Positions 23,989-34,018 of a DNA stretch of 64,000 bases are shown in pieces. A program made the translations under genes and the position numbers. A model generated the notes under the pieces. The model worked only from the letters and a program-made list of their open reading frames with translations. It was not told where the DNA came from and ran no database searches. Numbering within the stretch: position 1 is the first letter of the stretch; each line of letters begins with the position of its first letter. The stretch lies in NCBI GenBank assembly GCA_910577745.1, contig CAJTNG010000002.1, forward strand, positions 334,209 through 398,208, in the 5' to 3' direction. Source of the stretch: an uncultured Anaeroplasmataceae bacterium (GTDB lineage: Bacteria > Bacillota_I > Bacilli_A > Acholeplasmatales > Anaeroplasmataceae).

Positions 23989-25728
23989 TTATTCGAATTG
24001 TGATTCATATAATTTTTTATAAAATCCATTTTTTGCTAATAGGTCTTGATGCGTTCCCTGTTCTACGATCGTGCCTTGATTCATAACCAAGATTTTATCA
24101 GCGTTTCGAATGGTTGACAATCTATGTGCAATAATAAATGATGTTCTACCTTCCATAATGTGATGAAAGGCTTTTTGAACCATAACCTCTGTTCGTGTAT
24201 CTATATTACTCGTAGCTTCATCTAAAATTAAAATTTGAGGAGATCTTAACATAAGTCTTGCAATACATAATAATTGTTTTTGTCCTAAGGATACACCCTC
24301 ATCATCCGAAATGATTGTGTCATATCCTTGAGGTAATTTTTCAATAAAATCATCTGCATATGCACGCTTTGCAGCAGCCTTCACTTCCTCTAATGTGGCG
24401 TTTTCCTTAGCATAGGCAATATTCTCAAATACTGTACCCTTAAATAACCATGTATCCTGTAACACCAATCCAATTTGACCTCTTAAGCTATCCTTCGTTT
24501 TCTCTTTAATATTTTCTCCATCAATTATAATTTTGCCCCTATGGATATCATAAAACCGCATTAATAAATTAATTAGAGTGGTTTTTCCACAGCCTGTTGG
24601 TCCTACAATGGCAACCTTAGACCCAGCTGGAATGTCAATGTTTAGATTTTCTATTAAAGGCTTATCTTCTATGTAACGGAAGGAAACATCTTGAAATTGA
24701 ACTACACCTTTAGGAATATCTATAGCTTCTAAAGCAGATTCATCTACCACTTCTTTTTCATCTATCAACTCAAAAACTCTTCTTAAGCTTGCGAAAGAGT
24801 TAGATAGCTCTGTTGCCACACCTGATATTTCATTAAATGGTTTTGTATATTGACTGGCATACGTCAAAAATGCTGTTAAAGCTCCAACTCCAAAGCCGAT
24901 ATTGGGATAATGTATAATTATAATTGCCCCTATTGTCGCAACCGCTGCATAGACAATTGCATTCACAAATCTGGTAGATGGATTCGTCAAAGAGGAGTTA
25001 AACTGTGCTCGAATTCCAACTTTATAGAGTTCCTGGTCTAGACTCTCAAATTTCATAATATTTTCATTTTGCTGATGATAAGCAATGACCATTTTTTGAT
25101 TTGTTATCATTTCATTTAAAAATCCTCCCATCTGTCCTTTAATCTGGGCTTGTGCCTTAAAGGTTTTAAAACTTTTTTTTGATATAAAGGCTGCCACAAA
25201 TAAAGAGAGTGGAGTTAAAACGATGACAACAACTGCAATTTCCCATTTTATGAGAATCATCATTACAATGGTAACAATAATAGTTATGATTCCCGTTAAA
25301 GCCTGAGAAAAGCCTTGTAAAAGTCCTTCTGATACTTGATCGGTATCTGATATAATTCGTGTTAAAATATCTCCTGATAGATGAGAATCCAAATAAGAAA
25401 CAGGAACTTTTAAAATCTTCTTAAACGCATCAATTCTTAAATCTTTAACAATAGAATAGGTTATCTTATTTAAAAGGGAATGCATAAGCCATCCAAAGAG
25501 AGCTCCTAAAACTACCACACCTAATAATTCAACAACAATCCATAAAATATCTTCTATTACGAATGTCGTTTTATCTACGAATTTATCGATGGAATCTCCG
25601 ACAAGCTTGGGAGCATATAGAGTGGCAGAAACATAAAGTATAGACCCTAAAAAGGCTAAAAACAAGGAGAACTTGTATCGTTTGGCATAGCCTAAAATTC
25701 GTTTTAACATAGAAGAACTAGAATTCAT
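23989..25728 (-). CDS. ABC exporter half, consensus ATPase
   Basis: 579 residues from the ATG at 25728 (preceded by AGGGGGTG). An N-terminal six-helix exporter domain (about 15-310) precedes the ATPase domain: Walker A GPTGCGKTT, signature VSLGQKQLL and Walker B LILDEATS with the catalytic Glu, then the H-loop AHRLS. It overlaps its partner gene by 11 nt. Together they form a heterodimeric multidrug-type exporter (LmrCD/BmrCD-like) in the cytoplasmic membrane. The substrate cannot be told. The signature lacks the usual second Gly (LSGGQ to VSLGQ). Confidence 0.9.
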   Translation of the reverse strand: MNSSSSMLKRILGYAKRYKFSLFLAFLGSILYVSATLYAPKLVGDSIDKFVDKTTFVIEDILWIVVELLGVVVLGALFGWLMHSLLNKITYSIVKDLRIDAFKKILKVPVSYLDSHLSGDILTRIISDTDQVSEGLLQGFSQALTGIITIIVTIVMMILIKWEIAVVVIVLTPLSLFVAAFISKKSFKTFKAQAQIKGQMGGFLNEMITNQKMVIAYHQQNENIMKFESLDQELYKVGIRAQFNSSLTNPSTRFVNAIVYAAVATIGAIIIIHYPNIGFGVGALTAFLTYASQYTKPFNEISGVATELSNSFASLRRVFELIDEKEVVDESALEAIDIPKGVVQFQDVSFRYIEDKPLIENLNIDIPAGSKVAIVGPTGCGKTTLINLLMRFYDIHRGKIIIDGENIKEKTKDSLRGQIGLVLQDTWLFKGTVFENIAYAKENATLEEVKAAAKRAYADDFIEKLPQGYDTIISDDEGVSLGQKQLLCIARLMLRSPQILILDEATSNIDTRTEVMVQKAFHHIMEGRTSFIIAHRLSTIRNADKILVMNQGTIVEQGTHQDLLAKNGFYKKLYESQFE

Positions 25729-27457
25729 TTTGAACACCCCCTACATCCTGTGAATCACAGATTTCTCGATATACAGGACAAGTATTTATGAGCTCTTGAT
25801 GAGATCCTTGCCCAACAATATTTCCTTGATCTAAAACAAGAATCAAATCAGAATGCATGATACTTGAAGCCCTTTGAGATATAATAATGGTCGTTTTATT
25901 TAATTTCTTTATTGCCACTCTTAAATTTCGTTCTGTTTTAAAATCTAAAGCACTAGAAGAGTCATCCAAAATCAAAATTGGACTATCCTTAATTAAAGCT
26001 CTAGCAATAGACAAACGCTGTTTTTGACCACCACTTAAGTTGGATCCTCCCTGGTAAAGCTCTGTTTGTTCTTGTTTTTCCATTTTGGAAACAAATTCTA
26101 AACTCATTGAGTCTTCTAAAGCACGTAAGATATCTTCTTTTGTTGCATCGTTCTTTCCCCATCTTAAATTACTTTCTATGGTCCCACTGAACAGGATGGC
26201 CTTCTGCATCACAACTGAAATTTTTTCATATAGATAAGCAAATCTATAATCTTTGATATCCCTTCCATAAAACAGAATCGTTCCCTCATCTACGTCGTAG
26301 AACCGGTTTAGTAAATGTACTAGCGTAGTTTTTCCAGAACCTGTTCCCCCAATCACACCAACCGTCATTCCTTCTTCTATTTTAAAATTTGCATGATTTA
26401 TTGCAGGCTTGGCGTGTTCAGAATACCGAAAAGAAACATTTTCAAAAACAAAGGGCACATCATTTTTAGGCGTGGTTTCCATACCTTCTAATAAAGAAGT
26501 TTTGGTTTGAAATACCGTTTGAATACGCCCTGCTGAGGCACTAGCTTTTGTAAAAATGACAATCAAGTTTGCCACAACCATAATGGCAAGCTGAATCTGT
26601 AAAAGATAGTTATATAAGGAGGTTATATTTCCCTGATTTAAATTTCCAATTTGAAATTCATAACCACTCAAATATAAAACGCCAACAATGGCCAAATTTG
26701 TAATAATGAATGTCATCGGATTTAATAACGCATTTAATTTTCCAATTTTGGATAACATATCTTTTAGCTGAACATTTTCATCTACAAATCTTTTAAATTC
26801 ATATTTTTGTCTTGAAAAAGCACGTACCACCCGATTACCAGTTAGATTTTCTTTGGTAATGGAAGTCACATCATCTAATTTCATCTGTGCTTTTTTATTT
26901 CTTGGAATGGTATAAAACATAATGGCAAAAATAACGATAAATAAAGCAATGCCCGTTCCTAAAAAAATAAGTCCTGCTTTCCAAGAAACAACAAAAGAAA
27001 GGATGGTAGCTCCAATTACTAAAAAGGGTGCACGTACCACCAATCGTATGAGCATAGCTACACTCTGCTGTAAATTATTGATATCTGAATTCATTCTAGT
27101 TAGTAATGAAGCAGCACCAAACTGGTCTAACTCTTTAAAAGAAAGCGTATTGATATGAGCATATAAATCATCTCTTACTGCAGTCCCAAAGCCTTGCGAC
27201 GCTCTAGAGGCAAAAAATTGACATACTAAAGTAGAACATAACCCAACTCCAGCAAACAGCAACAATAAACCTCCATTTTGTAATATGAACCATGTTTTCT
27301 CTTCTATAGAAAGATTGCCATTCAATCCCTCATTGATCATTCTAGCAATTACCAAAGGAACCAATAATTCAAATACAGCTTCTACTAATTTAAATAATGG
27401 TCCTAAAATAATATGCTTTTTATATTTTTTTAAATAAATTTTATATAATTTAACCAT
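25718..27457 (-). CDS. ABC exporter half, degenerate ATPase
   Basis: 579 residues: exporter membrane domain, then Walker A GGTGSGKTT, signature LSGGQKQRL and Walker B LILDDSSS. The catalytic Glu after Walker B is Asp, and the H-loop reads SQRAS with the His replaced by Gln. These are the hallmarks of the non-hydrolysing site in heterodimeric exporters, so this subunit pairs with the downstream gene. It is first in the two-gene operon and divergent from a LysR regulator 90 bp away, which probably controls it. Confidence 0.9.
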   Translation of the reverse strand: MVKLYKIYLKKYKKHIILGPLFKLVEAVFELLVPLVIARMINEGLNGNLSIEEKTWFILQNGGLLLLFAGVGLCSTLVCQFFASRASQGFGTAVRDDLYAHINTLSFKELDQFGAASLLTRMNSDINNLQQSVAMLIRLVVRAPFLVIGATILSFVVSWKAGLIFLGTGIALFIVIFAIMFYTIPRNKKAQMKLDDVTSITKENLTGNRVVRAFSRQKYEFKRFVDENVQLKDMLSKIGKLNALLNPMTFIITNLAIVGVLYLSGYEFQIGNLNQGNITSLYNYLLQIQLAIMVVANLIVIFTKASASAGRIQTVFQTKTSLLEGMETTPKNDVPFVFENVSFRYSEHAKPAINHANFKIEEGMTVGVIGGTGSGKTTLVHLLNRFYDVDEGTILFYGRDIKDYRFAYLYEKISVVMQKAILFSGTIESNLRWGKNDATKEDILRALEDSMSLEFVSKMEKQEQTELYQGGSNLSGGQKQRLSIARALIKDSPILILDDSSSALDFKTERNLRVAIKKLNKTTIIISQRASSIMHSDLILVLDQGNIVGQGSHQELINTCPVYREICDSQDVGGVQNEF

Positions 27458-27547
27458 ACTTTCACCCGATTTCTTTTGTATTATATCACAAAATATAGTA
27501 TACTAAATATATAACTTTTATTTATAATTTATACTTTGGAGGTATAT

Positions 27548-28399
27548 ATGGATATTCGTCATTTAGAATGTTTTAAAACCATCGTTGAAGAGGGTTCTAT
27601 TTTAAAAGCTTCAATAAAATTAAATATGGCACAGCCACCTCTGTCCAGAATGATGCATCTACTAGAGGACGAACTGCAAACCACCCTCTTTATCAGAGGA
27701 CGTAGAATCACCTTAACGAATACAGGAAGACTTCTCTATGAAAAAGCCTGTTCCATTTTAGAACTAACAGGAAATACTTACAAAGAAATTCAAAATTTAG
27801 AAACGAAAAATGAAATCACCTTAAATATAGGTATCGTTTCTTCCTCAACAGAGTTTTTGTATAATAAGACCATTCAAAATTTTCACCAGCAGTATCCTTT
27901 TGCACGTTTTAACATTCAAGAGGCAAACACCTATCAACTCATGGAACTCTTAAATCAAAGAATCATCGATTTGGCAATTGTTCGAACACCTTTTGATGAT
28001 ACCTTATTTCATGCAAAATATTTTAAAGAAGAACCTATGATTGTATTGCATAAAAACCCGATGTCCAATGATACAATCATCATAAAAGACCTAACAAAAA
28101 AGCCTTTGATCATTTATCGAAGATTCAAAGACTTATTAACTACTATTTTTAAAAATTATTCTGCCGACCTAAATATTATTGCTGAAGTGGATGATGCTAA
28201 AACAGCGATTCTGCTAGCTTCTACAGGACTTGGTTATGCTTTAGTCCCACAAAGTGCATATCAGACATTTTCACATCTAGACCTGTATTCTTCTGTTTTA
28301 AATGAAAAGCAATTGATTACACGTTTAGGAATGATTACAAGAAAGAATGAAAATCTTAAAAAAGGAATACAGTTATTTATAGATTCCATTGAACAGTAA
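27548..28399 (+). CDS. LysR-family transcriptional regulator
   Basis: 283 residues from the ATG at 27548, with GGAGG 6 nt upstream. The N-terminal winged helix (MDIRHLECFKTIVEEGSILK, NMAQPPLSRMMHLLEDELQTTLF) is classical LysR; the rest is a periplasmic-binding-protein-like effector domain. It is divergent from the ABC exporter genes with a 90-bp intergenic containing TAGTATACTA, so it probably regulates the exporter and itself. The effector is unknown. Confidence 0.9.
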   Translation: MDIRHLECFKTIVEEGSILKASIKLNMAQPPLSRMMHLLEDELQTTLFIRGRRITLTNTGRLLYEKACSILELTGNTYKEIQNLETKNEITLNIGIVSSSTEFLYNKTIQNFHQQYPFARFNIQEANTYQLMELLNQRIIDLAIVRTPFDDTLFHAKYFKEEPMIVLHKNPMSNDTIIIKDLTKKPLIIYRRFKDLLTTIFKNYSADLNIIAEVDDAKTAILLASTGLGYALVPQSAYQTFSHLDLYSSVLNEKQLITRLGMITRKNENLKKGIQLFIDSIEQ

Positions 28400-28441
28400 T
28401 TTTTATACTACTTACTGCATAGCCTTTATTAGGTGATATTT

Positions 28442-28699
28442 ATGGCTTCAGCTAATTTTACAATTTATGATGATTACATATTAATAAATAATATAACGGA
28501 AATCAAAGAATTTTCCGAACAAATCTTTATTTTAAAAATAAATGATATTCCCTATGAGATTACAGGTTCAAACCTAGTTCTAAAAGAAGTCAGCAATGAT
28601 AACCGCTCTATAAAAATTACGGGTATTGTTGATTCTGTAAATAAAAAGAATGTACAGGTAAAGAAAAATAAAGGCTTTATTAAAAAGTTATTTGCATAA
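28442..28699 (+). CDS. yabP: YabP-like sporulation protein
   Basis: 85 residues from the ATG at 28442 (AGGTGATATTT before it). The pattern (DYILINNITEIKEFSEQIFILKIN..., EITGSNLVLKEVS..., SIKITGIVDSVN) matches the YabP/YqfC family, small beta-repeat proteins needed for spore coat or cortex assembly in Bacillus. The stop overlaps the next ATG (TAATG), as yabP-yabQ pairs do. It implies that the host is, or descends from, an endospore former. Confidence 0.7.
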   Translation: MASANFTIYDDYILINNITEIKEFSEQIFILKINDIPYEITGSNLVLKEVSNDNRSIKITGIVDSVNKKNVQVKKNKGFIKKLFA

Positions 28700-29130
28700 T
28701 GATTTCTTTATATAATTTATTAAGAATTATTTTAGTGCTTTATTTAGGTGTTTTTTCTTATATCCTTTATCAATTTCTTTTCTTTCATCAAAAAAGATTT
28801 TTATTTACGAAAACAATTCTCTATTTTTTTGTTTTGGCAGCATTAATAATTAAAGCTTCAAATAAATATGATATTTCTATATTTCATATCTATATTTTGT
28901 TTTACTTTTTAGGACTATACTTGGCTAAAAAGGGTTTATCAAAGTATATAAAAAAACATAATACAGAATTCAATAGTTTACTAAAACCCATAAAAAAATA
29001 TGGTTATATTCTTTTAAAAATAATAACCATACCTCCTTTTATATACTCTATTAAAAATTGGTTTAAGCAAAAGAGATTTTATAAATTACATCCTAATTTA
29101 AAACCAAAAAGTATATATGATTTATTTTAG
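28699..29130 (+). CDS. yabQ: YabQ-like membrane protein
   Basis: 143 residues with three hydrophobic helices in the first 75 residues (VLYLGVFSYILYQFLFF, ILYFFVLAALII, IYILFYFLGLYLAKKG) and a basic C-terminal half. Size, topology and position directly behind yabP match YabQ, a membrane protein for spore cortex formation. Sequence similarity alone is weak; the pairing carries the call. A terminator follows at 29129. Confidence 0.6.
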   Translation: MISLYNLLRIILVLYLGVFSYILYQFLFFHQKRFLFTKTILYFFVLAALIIKASNKYDISIFHIYILFYFLGLYLAKKGLSKYIKKHNTEFNSLLKPIKKYGYILLKIITIPPFIYSIKNWFKQKRFYKLHPNLKPKSIYDLF

Positions 29131-29152
29131 CTCTAGGTACTAGAGCTTTTAT
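29129..29152 (+). terminator. Terminator of yabPQ
   Basis: AGCTCTAG-GTA-CTAGAGCT followed by TTTTATT; it overlaps the 3' end of the convergent flavodiiron gene. Confidence 0.7.
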
Positions 29153-30345
29153 TCATTTATTAGAGCAGTAGATAAAGCTTCCAAGGCTGCAATATTTTCC
29201 TCTTTTACTGTTGTTTTAAGTTGAACAATAGGTTCTACTACTTTCATATTTCCCATCGCATCCAAATGCTCTTTCATCTGTTTTGCAACTACAAGTGCCC
29301 AAGAGCCATTCTCTATAAGACCAACGATTTTGTTTTTTACACTCAAAGCCTTCATATCCTCTAATAAGTTTAACATTTTAGGATATATTCCTCCATTATA
29401 ATTTGGAGATGCTAAAACTATTTTTCTTACTCGGAAAATTTCAGCGATTAAATAAGATACATCTGTTTTAGAAACATCATACAATTTTATGTTTTTTATT
29501 CCCTGATTTGCTAAAAGATTTGCCAAATCCATACAAGCATAATATGTATTATTATACATAGACGCATAAAGAATAATAATCTCATCATCTTCTGCTTCAT
29601 ATCTGCTCCACAAATCGTATTTTTCTATAAACGTTTCAAGATTTGTTCTCCAAATTGGTCCATGTAAAGGACAAATCATTTGGATTGGTAAGGTTTTTGC
29701 TTTAGCTAATAGTTTTTGAACAGGTCCGCCAAATTTACCAACGATATTAGTATAATATCTTCTGGCTTCATTAAAGAATTCTTTATCTATCGGCATCTCA
29801 TCGTTAAAGATATTTCCTGATAAAGCCCCAAATGTTCCAAAGGCATCTGCTGAAAATAAAATATTATCTGTCAAATCATATGTTACCATAACCTCTGGCC
29901 AGTGAACCATTGGTGCCATTACAAAGGTAAGTTCATGTCGACCAAGTTTTAAAATATCATTTTCTTTTACGATTTGGATTGGAGAGGTTAACTCTTGTTC
30001 TAACATAGCAAAAAGCATATCCTTACATCTTGCATTTACTACTAGGGTTGTTTTAGGATGTTTTTCTAAAACTTTTCTTATACATGAACTATGATCAGGC
30101 TCTAAATGCTGAACAATTAAATAATCTAATGTTCTACCTTTTAAAGCAATGTCCAATTCCTCAAAAAAACAATCAGCAACGGAACTGTCTACTGTATCTA
30201 GAACACAAGTTTTTTCATCATCTATAAAATAAGAATTATAGCTCACACCTGAAGTTAAGGGAAACAGGTTTTCAAAAAGCTCTAATCTTAAATCCGATCC
30301 ACCAATATAATAAATGTCTTTGTTAATCTTACGTAATACTTTCAT
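29149..30345 (-). CDS. FprA-type flavodiiron protein
   Basis: 398 residues. A metallo-beta-lactamase-like domain holds the di-iron ligands in HLEPDHSS and later H/D residues (SADAFGTFG, CPLHGPIW). A flavodoxin domain (about 250-395) has IILYASMYNNT and SPNYNGG for FMN. These enzymes reduce oxygen to water or NO to N2O in anaerobes and fit the rubrerythrin at 13.5 kb. The C-terminus has no extra rubredoxin domain, so a separate electron donor is needed. Single gene with GGTGT upstream of its ATG. Confidence 0.92.
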   Translation of the reverse strand: MKVLRKINKDIYYIGGSDLRLELFENLFPLTSGVSYNSYFIDDEKTCVLDTVDSSVADCFFEELDIALKGRTLDYLIVQHLEPDHSSCIRKVLEKHPKTTLVVNARCKDMLFAMLEQELTSPIQIVKENDILKLGRHELTFVMAPMVHWPEVMVTYDLTDNILFSADAFGTFGALSGNIFNDEMPIDKEFFNEARRYYTNIVGKFGGPVQKLLAKAKTLPIQMICPLHGPIWRTNLETFIEKYDLWSRYEAEDDEIIILYASMYNNTYYACMDLANLLANQGIKNIKLYDVSKTDVSYLIAEIFRVRKIVLASPNYNGGIYPKMLNLLEDMKALSVKNKIVGLIENGSWALVVAKQMKEHLDAMGNMKVVEPIVQLKTTVKEENIAALEALSTALINE

Positions 30346-30376
30346 ACTTACACCTCTTTTTTTAGTATACCCATAT

Positions 30377-30410
30377 AAAAGCCAAACACATTACGTGATT
30401 GGCTTTTTTT
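30377..30410. terminator. Terminator between fprA-type gene and M16 peptidase
   Basis: AAAAGCCAA / TTGGCTTTTTTT with an inner CAC-GTG pair. The strongest T-run is on the plus strand; on the minus strand it ends in TTTTATA, after the peptidase stop. Confidence 0.55.
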
Positions 30411-30414
30411 CTGT

Positions 30415-33300
30415 TTATTTTATTAAATTTCTAAGTTCCTTAAATAAGCCTTTGGCATTTTCCACTTTGTTTGCGTTACCAATTACACATATAGAATTAG
30501 AAGATAGGGCTTCCTTAAATCGTGGAGCCAAGGAAGTTAAATCCTCTTTTGTTGCAGCAATAGCTTCTTGGCGATATTTGCGTTGTACCTCATACGTGTT
30601 TCCTGATAAGAAATTAGACTGAGCCTTTGCCCCTTTATCACTGACATGTAGCACAGAATCTAAACCACCAATGGCACCAATCTTATATTTTAAAAGTTCA
30701 TCCTCGGTTGGATTAAGATTTTCAATATAAGAAACTACATCTTCATAAACCTGTTTTGTTCTTTCTACCTCAGGATCACGGTAGGATGTAAAGCCAATCG
30801 TCCCTGTAACCGGTGTATTGAGCATACACCCATATGCACCGCCATGTACACGCACTTGCATCCATAAATAGTCTAGACTTAACGCATTATTCAAGACGTA
30901 CATTGCCCCATGGAATGGAGCTTTATAAGCTCCCGTTCTAGCCACAAAATTCACATCAAACTGAGTCTTAATTCCTTCATTTTTTAACGTAGATTTGAAA
31001 TTGGAAGTAAACCGATATGCTGATTTTTCTAATCCATCATAGAACTGATGAACGAAAGGCAAAGCTTTTTCTAATGCAGTTCTTTTCCCTGTAAATCCCA
31101 AATAAAATTTCTTTTGATTAAAAATTTTACTGCATAACGCCTCTAATTGAGAGGAAAGTATTTCTTTCTTCTCTTCATAATTATAAAATATATCATGAAC
31201 AAAATCAATATATCCAATACCAGAAATAGCATCACTTAAATAACTTGTTTCATCCAAATAAGAAGCTGCACGTAATAAACTTACAACATGTCCTCGATTT
31301 GCCACACTCATTTCAAGACCTGCATTTAACTCATTTAAACGCTCATATAAACGTTTGAAATCTTTAAAGTTTGTTTTCTTTATGATTTCACTAAGCATAG
31401 CATTTACCTTTTCCACATTTTCCTCTAATGCACTAAAGGAAACGGAAAACGTTACTTTATTCTCTTTCTCTAACGTCTTGTAAGGTGAAACAGCAAATTT
31501 GATTCCACCCGTAAAGTTTTGAATAAACTGATGAATTTCAAAATAAGACTGTTCAGAAGTGGATAGATTTGTGAACAAATCACATAGTAACTGTGCATAT
31601 TGAATATTTGTTCCATCTACGCCTGTCATATCAAATGAATAATTGATGTAATCTATTCCATTCGTAAAATACTCACTATAAAGAATATCAAAGGTATCTG
31701 TTAATTTTTCACAATTTAATTTTTCTGGATTTGGATTTAAATCTTCTAAAGAAAGTTTAGGTAATGTTGCTATTGCTTCTTCTGTAGATGGTGTAGACTG
31801 ATATACCTGTAGAGCTTTATTCTTTTCAATTAAAGCTTGGAGTTCTTCTTTAGATAAAGAATCCTTGAAGTTCTTTAACTTTGTTTCTAATGCTTGCTCT
31901 TTTTCTTCTGCACAAGTATGAGACGGACAAAGTTTCACATAAGTTTTATGTGGATTATTCAAAATTAATTTAGAAATAATTTCTTCAAAATATCCTTGGT
32001 CTAGTTCATCTTTAAGTTCTTGAAAATATTTTAAATTCTCTAGTTTAGCAAATGGTAAATCTTCACTATAAAGCCAAGAGTTTAAGCAAGTCATTTCAAT
32101 TTCTAATCCCTTTGGCATATAACTGAATTTTCCTTCTCTCACTTTAAACTCTTGATAGTTAATTAAAGATCTTAAGGCGTTGTGGTCTAACCCTTTGTCT
32201 AAAATGTCCTTTATGGATGCGTTAACTAGATCAATAAATTCTTGTTCTCTTTTCTCATCTGCATTCACTACAATAATAGCTAACAAAGGCTGTAATAGTC
32301 CATCATCAAATGCCGCCATAACATCCGCCCCAAGTTTTGCATCAATCAAAGCCTGTTTCAATGGAGCCCCTGGATTATTTAATAGAACATCTACTAATAT
32401 ACTAGTAGCTATCATCTTTTTAGCATCTAGTGTAGAAGGAAAAGCCACATTATAAGATAAGAAACTCTTATTCTCTAAAGGAACTTCTTTAGCTACTGGA
32501 TAGTAATTGGTCTGATAAATAGGCTTTGCAAAAGGTTCTTGGTATTTGATTTCTGTATCAAAATCAATTGCTTCAAAGTTAGATAAATACTCTTTATCCA
32601 ACCAGTTCATTCTTTCTTCCATATCACAATTTCCATATAAGAAAATATAAGAGTTAGATGGATGATAGTATTTAGAATGAAACTCTTTAAACTCTTCATA
32701 TGTTAAATCTGGAATATAGGCAGGATCTCCTCCAGACTCAAATCCATAAGCTGTATCTGGATATAAGGAATGCATTAAATTTCTAAATAAAATCTGTTGA
32801 GGATCAGAAAATGCACCTTTCATCTCATTATAAACTACACCATTATAGGTCACTGGATCATTTTCATCTAAAATATGATGATGCCATCCTTCTTGCATAA
32901 AAATTTCTTCATGGCTATAAATTTGTGGATAAAATACAGCATCCATATAAACACTCATCAAATTTTTAAAGTCCTTATCATTTTGACTTGCACAAGGATA
33001 CATTGTTTTATCTGGAAATGTAAAAGCATTTAAAAAAGTATTTAATGAGCTTTTAATCAATTCCACAAAAGGATCTTTTACAGGATACTTTTTAGAACCA
33101 CATAATACAGAATGCTCTAAAATATGTGTAAGACCTCCATTATTCATTGGTGGTGTTCGAAAAGCAATTGAAAAAACCTTGTTATTATCATCGTTTTCAA
33201 TCGTACATATACGTGCATTGGTTTTATTATGCTTATAAATCGTTACATTAGACTGAATATCTTCTATAAATTTAGTTTTAAGTTTTGTATAATTCTTCAT
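30415..33300 (-). CDS. M16C peptidase, PreP-like
   Basis: 961 residues. The inverted zinc motif HILEH is at 59-63 and the distal Glu probably in VYNEMKGAF (about 136-144). Landmarks such as SVLCGSKKYPVKDPF and SLNTFLNAFTFPDKTMYP are those of presequence-protease-like M16C enzymes, clam-shell peptidases degrading unfolded peptides up to about 65 residues. The second half is the inactive pair domain. No signal peptide, so it is cytosolic. Single gene between two terminators. Confidence 0.92.
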   Translation of the reverse strand: MKNYTKLKTKFIEDIQSNVTIYKHNKTNARICTIENDDNNKVFSIAFRTPPMNNGGLTHILEHSVLCGSKKYPVKDPFVELIKSSLNTFLNAFTFPDKTMYPCASQNDKDFKNLMSVYMDAVFYPQIYSHEEIFMQEGWHHHILDENDPVTYNGVVYNEMKGAFSDPQQILFRNLMHSLYPDTAYGFESGGDPAYIPDLTYEEFKEFHSKYYHPSNSYIFLYGNCDMEERMNWLDKEYLSNFEAIDFDTEIKYQEPFAKPIYQTNYYPVAKEVPLENKSFLSYNVAFPSTLDAKKMIATSILVDVLLNNPGAPLKQALIDAKLGADVMAAFDDGLLQPLLAIIVVNADEKREQEFIDLVNASIKDILDKGLDHNALRSLINYQEFKVREGKFSYMPKGLEIEMTCLNSWLYSEDLPFAKLENLKYFQELKDELDQGYFEEIISKLILNNPHKTYVKLCPSHTCAEEKEQALETKLKNFKDSLSKEELQALIEKNKALQVYQSTPSTEEAIATLPKLSLEDLNPNPEKLNCEKLTDTFDILYSEYFTNGIDYINYSFDMTGVDGTNIQYAQLLCDLFTNLSTSEQSYFEIHQFIQNFTGGIKFAVSPYKTLEKENKVTFSVSFSALEENVEKVNAMLSEIIKKTNFKDFKRLYERLNELNAGLEMSVANRGHVVSLLRAASYLDETSYLSDAISGIGYIDFVHDIFYNYEEKKEILSSQLEALCSKIFNQKKFYLGFTGKRTALEKALPFVHQFYDGLEKSAYRFTSNFKSTLKNEGIKTQFDVNFVARTGAYKAPFHGAMYVLNNALSLDYLWMQVRVHGGAYGCMLNTPVTGTIGFTSYRDPEVERTKQVYEDVVSYIENLNPTEDELLKYKIGAIGGLDSVLHVSDKGAKAQSNFLSGNTYEVQRKYRQEAIAATKEDLTSLAPRFKEALSSNSICVIGNANKVENAKGLFKELRNLIK

Positions 33301-33411
33301 ATTTTACTTTTTCCTTTCTTAATATACTATTATAACGGATAATTATAAAAAATTCAATAAAATTCATAAACTTTTAATAGATTTAAAAAACTGGCAGGTA
33401 TGTTCTAATTA

Positions 33412-33445
33412 TAATAAAAATAAAAAGACTCATTTTTGAGTCTTT
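33412..33445 (-). terminator. Terminator of the thioredoxin-to-tmk operon
   Basis: On the minus strand: AAAGACTCA / TGAGTCTTT followed by TTATTTTTATT. It overlaps the stop of the thioredoxin-like gene and ends the long leftward housekeeping unit. Confidence 0.75.
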
Positions 33446-34004
33446 AATCCTTTTTTCTTCTTTTAAAGTGCCAAAAACTTTTTTCTCGTTGTTTTACGAT
33501 TTGAAATAAATCTGTTAATTTATTCGTATATTCTTCGGTTTGATCTATATCAGAATCTTCTTTGTGTAATCCATTCGTGTCTAGAACATATTCATCATCT
33601 ATAATTCCAACACAAATGCCATTTTTAATACCTATAATTGCAGGAACATTTAATCTAGGAATTAAGGTGTCTTGAACAAAAGTATCACTTGTAAAGCCTA
33701 ATTTTTCAATCAAGTAATAATAATTTAGTTTTGTTTCTAGATCTCCACAATCTCTTAAGTCTACTTCCTCTTTAAATATGTTGATAAAGTGAGGGTCAAA
33801 ATGAAGAATCGTTCTAACCTTATTTTTTTTAGCCGTTGCATTCACAATCGGTGCGACAGCTTGACAATTCTTACACCATCCACCACCTATAAAAATAATA
33901 CCCGTTTTAAAGTTTTGAAACATTCCCATAACTTTATCATAATTTGCTTTTCTAAAAACATTAAATTTATCTTTTAAAAAAGTGTACTCATCTGAAAAAT
34001 TCAA
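33444..34004 (-). CDS. Thioredoxin-like protein
   Basis: 186 residues with GGGWCKNCQAVAP (about 56-68), the thioredoxin-fold CxxC active site preceded by Trp, and a later NVPAIIGIKNG with the cis-Pro-like turn. No signal peptide, so a cytosolic dithiol-disulfide protein. It is longer than thioredoxin, with an acidic and then basic C-terminal tail. It follows rsmI by 14 bp. The partner is unknown. Confidence 0.75.
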   Translation of the reverse strand: MNFSDEYTFLKDKFNVFRKANYDKVMGMFQNFKTGIIFIGGGWCKNCQAVAPIVNATAKKNKVRTILHFDPHFINIFKEEVDLRDCGDLETKLNYYYLIEKLGFTSDTFVQDTLIPRLNVPAIIGIKNGICVGIIDDEYVLDTNGLHKEDSDIDQTEEYTNKLTDLFQIVKQREKSFWHFKRRKKD

Positions 34005-34018
34005 AGGAAATACCCCCT

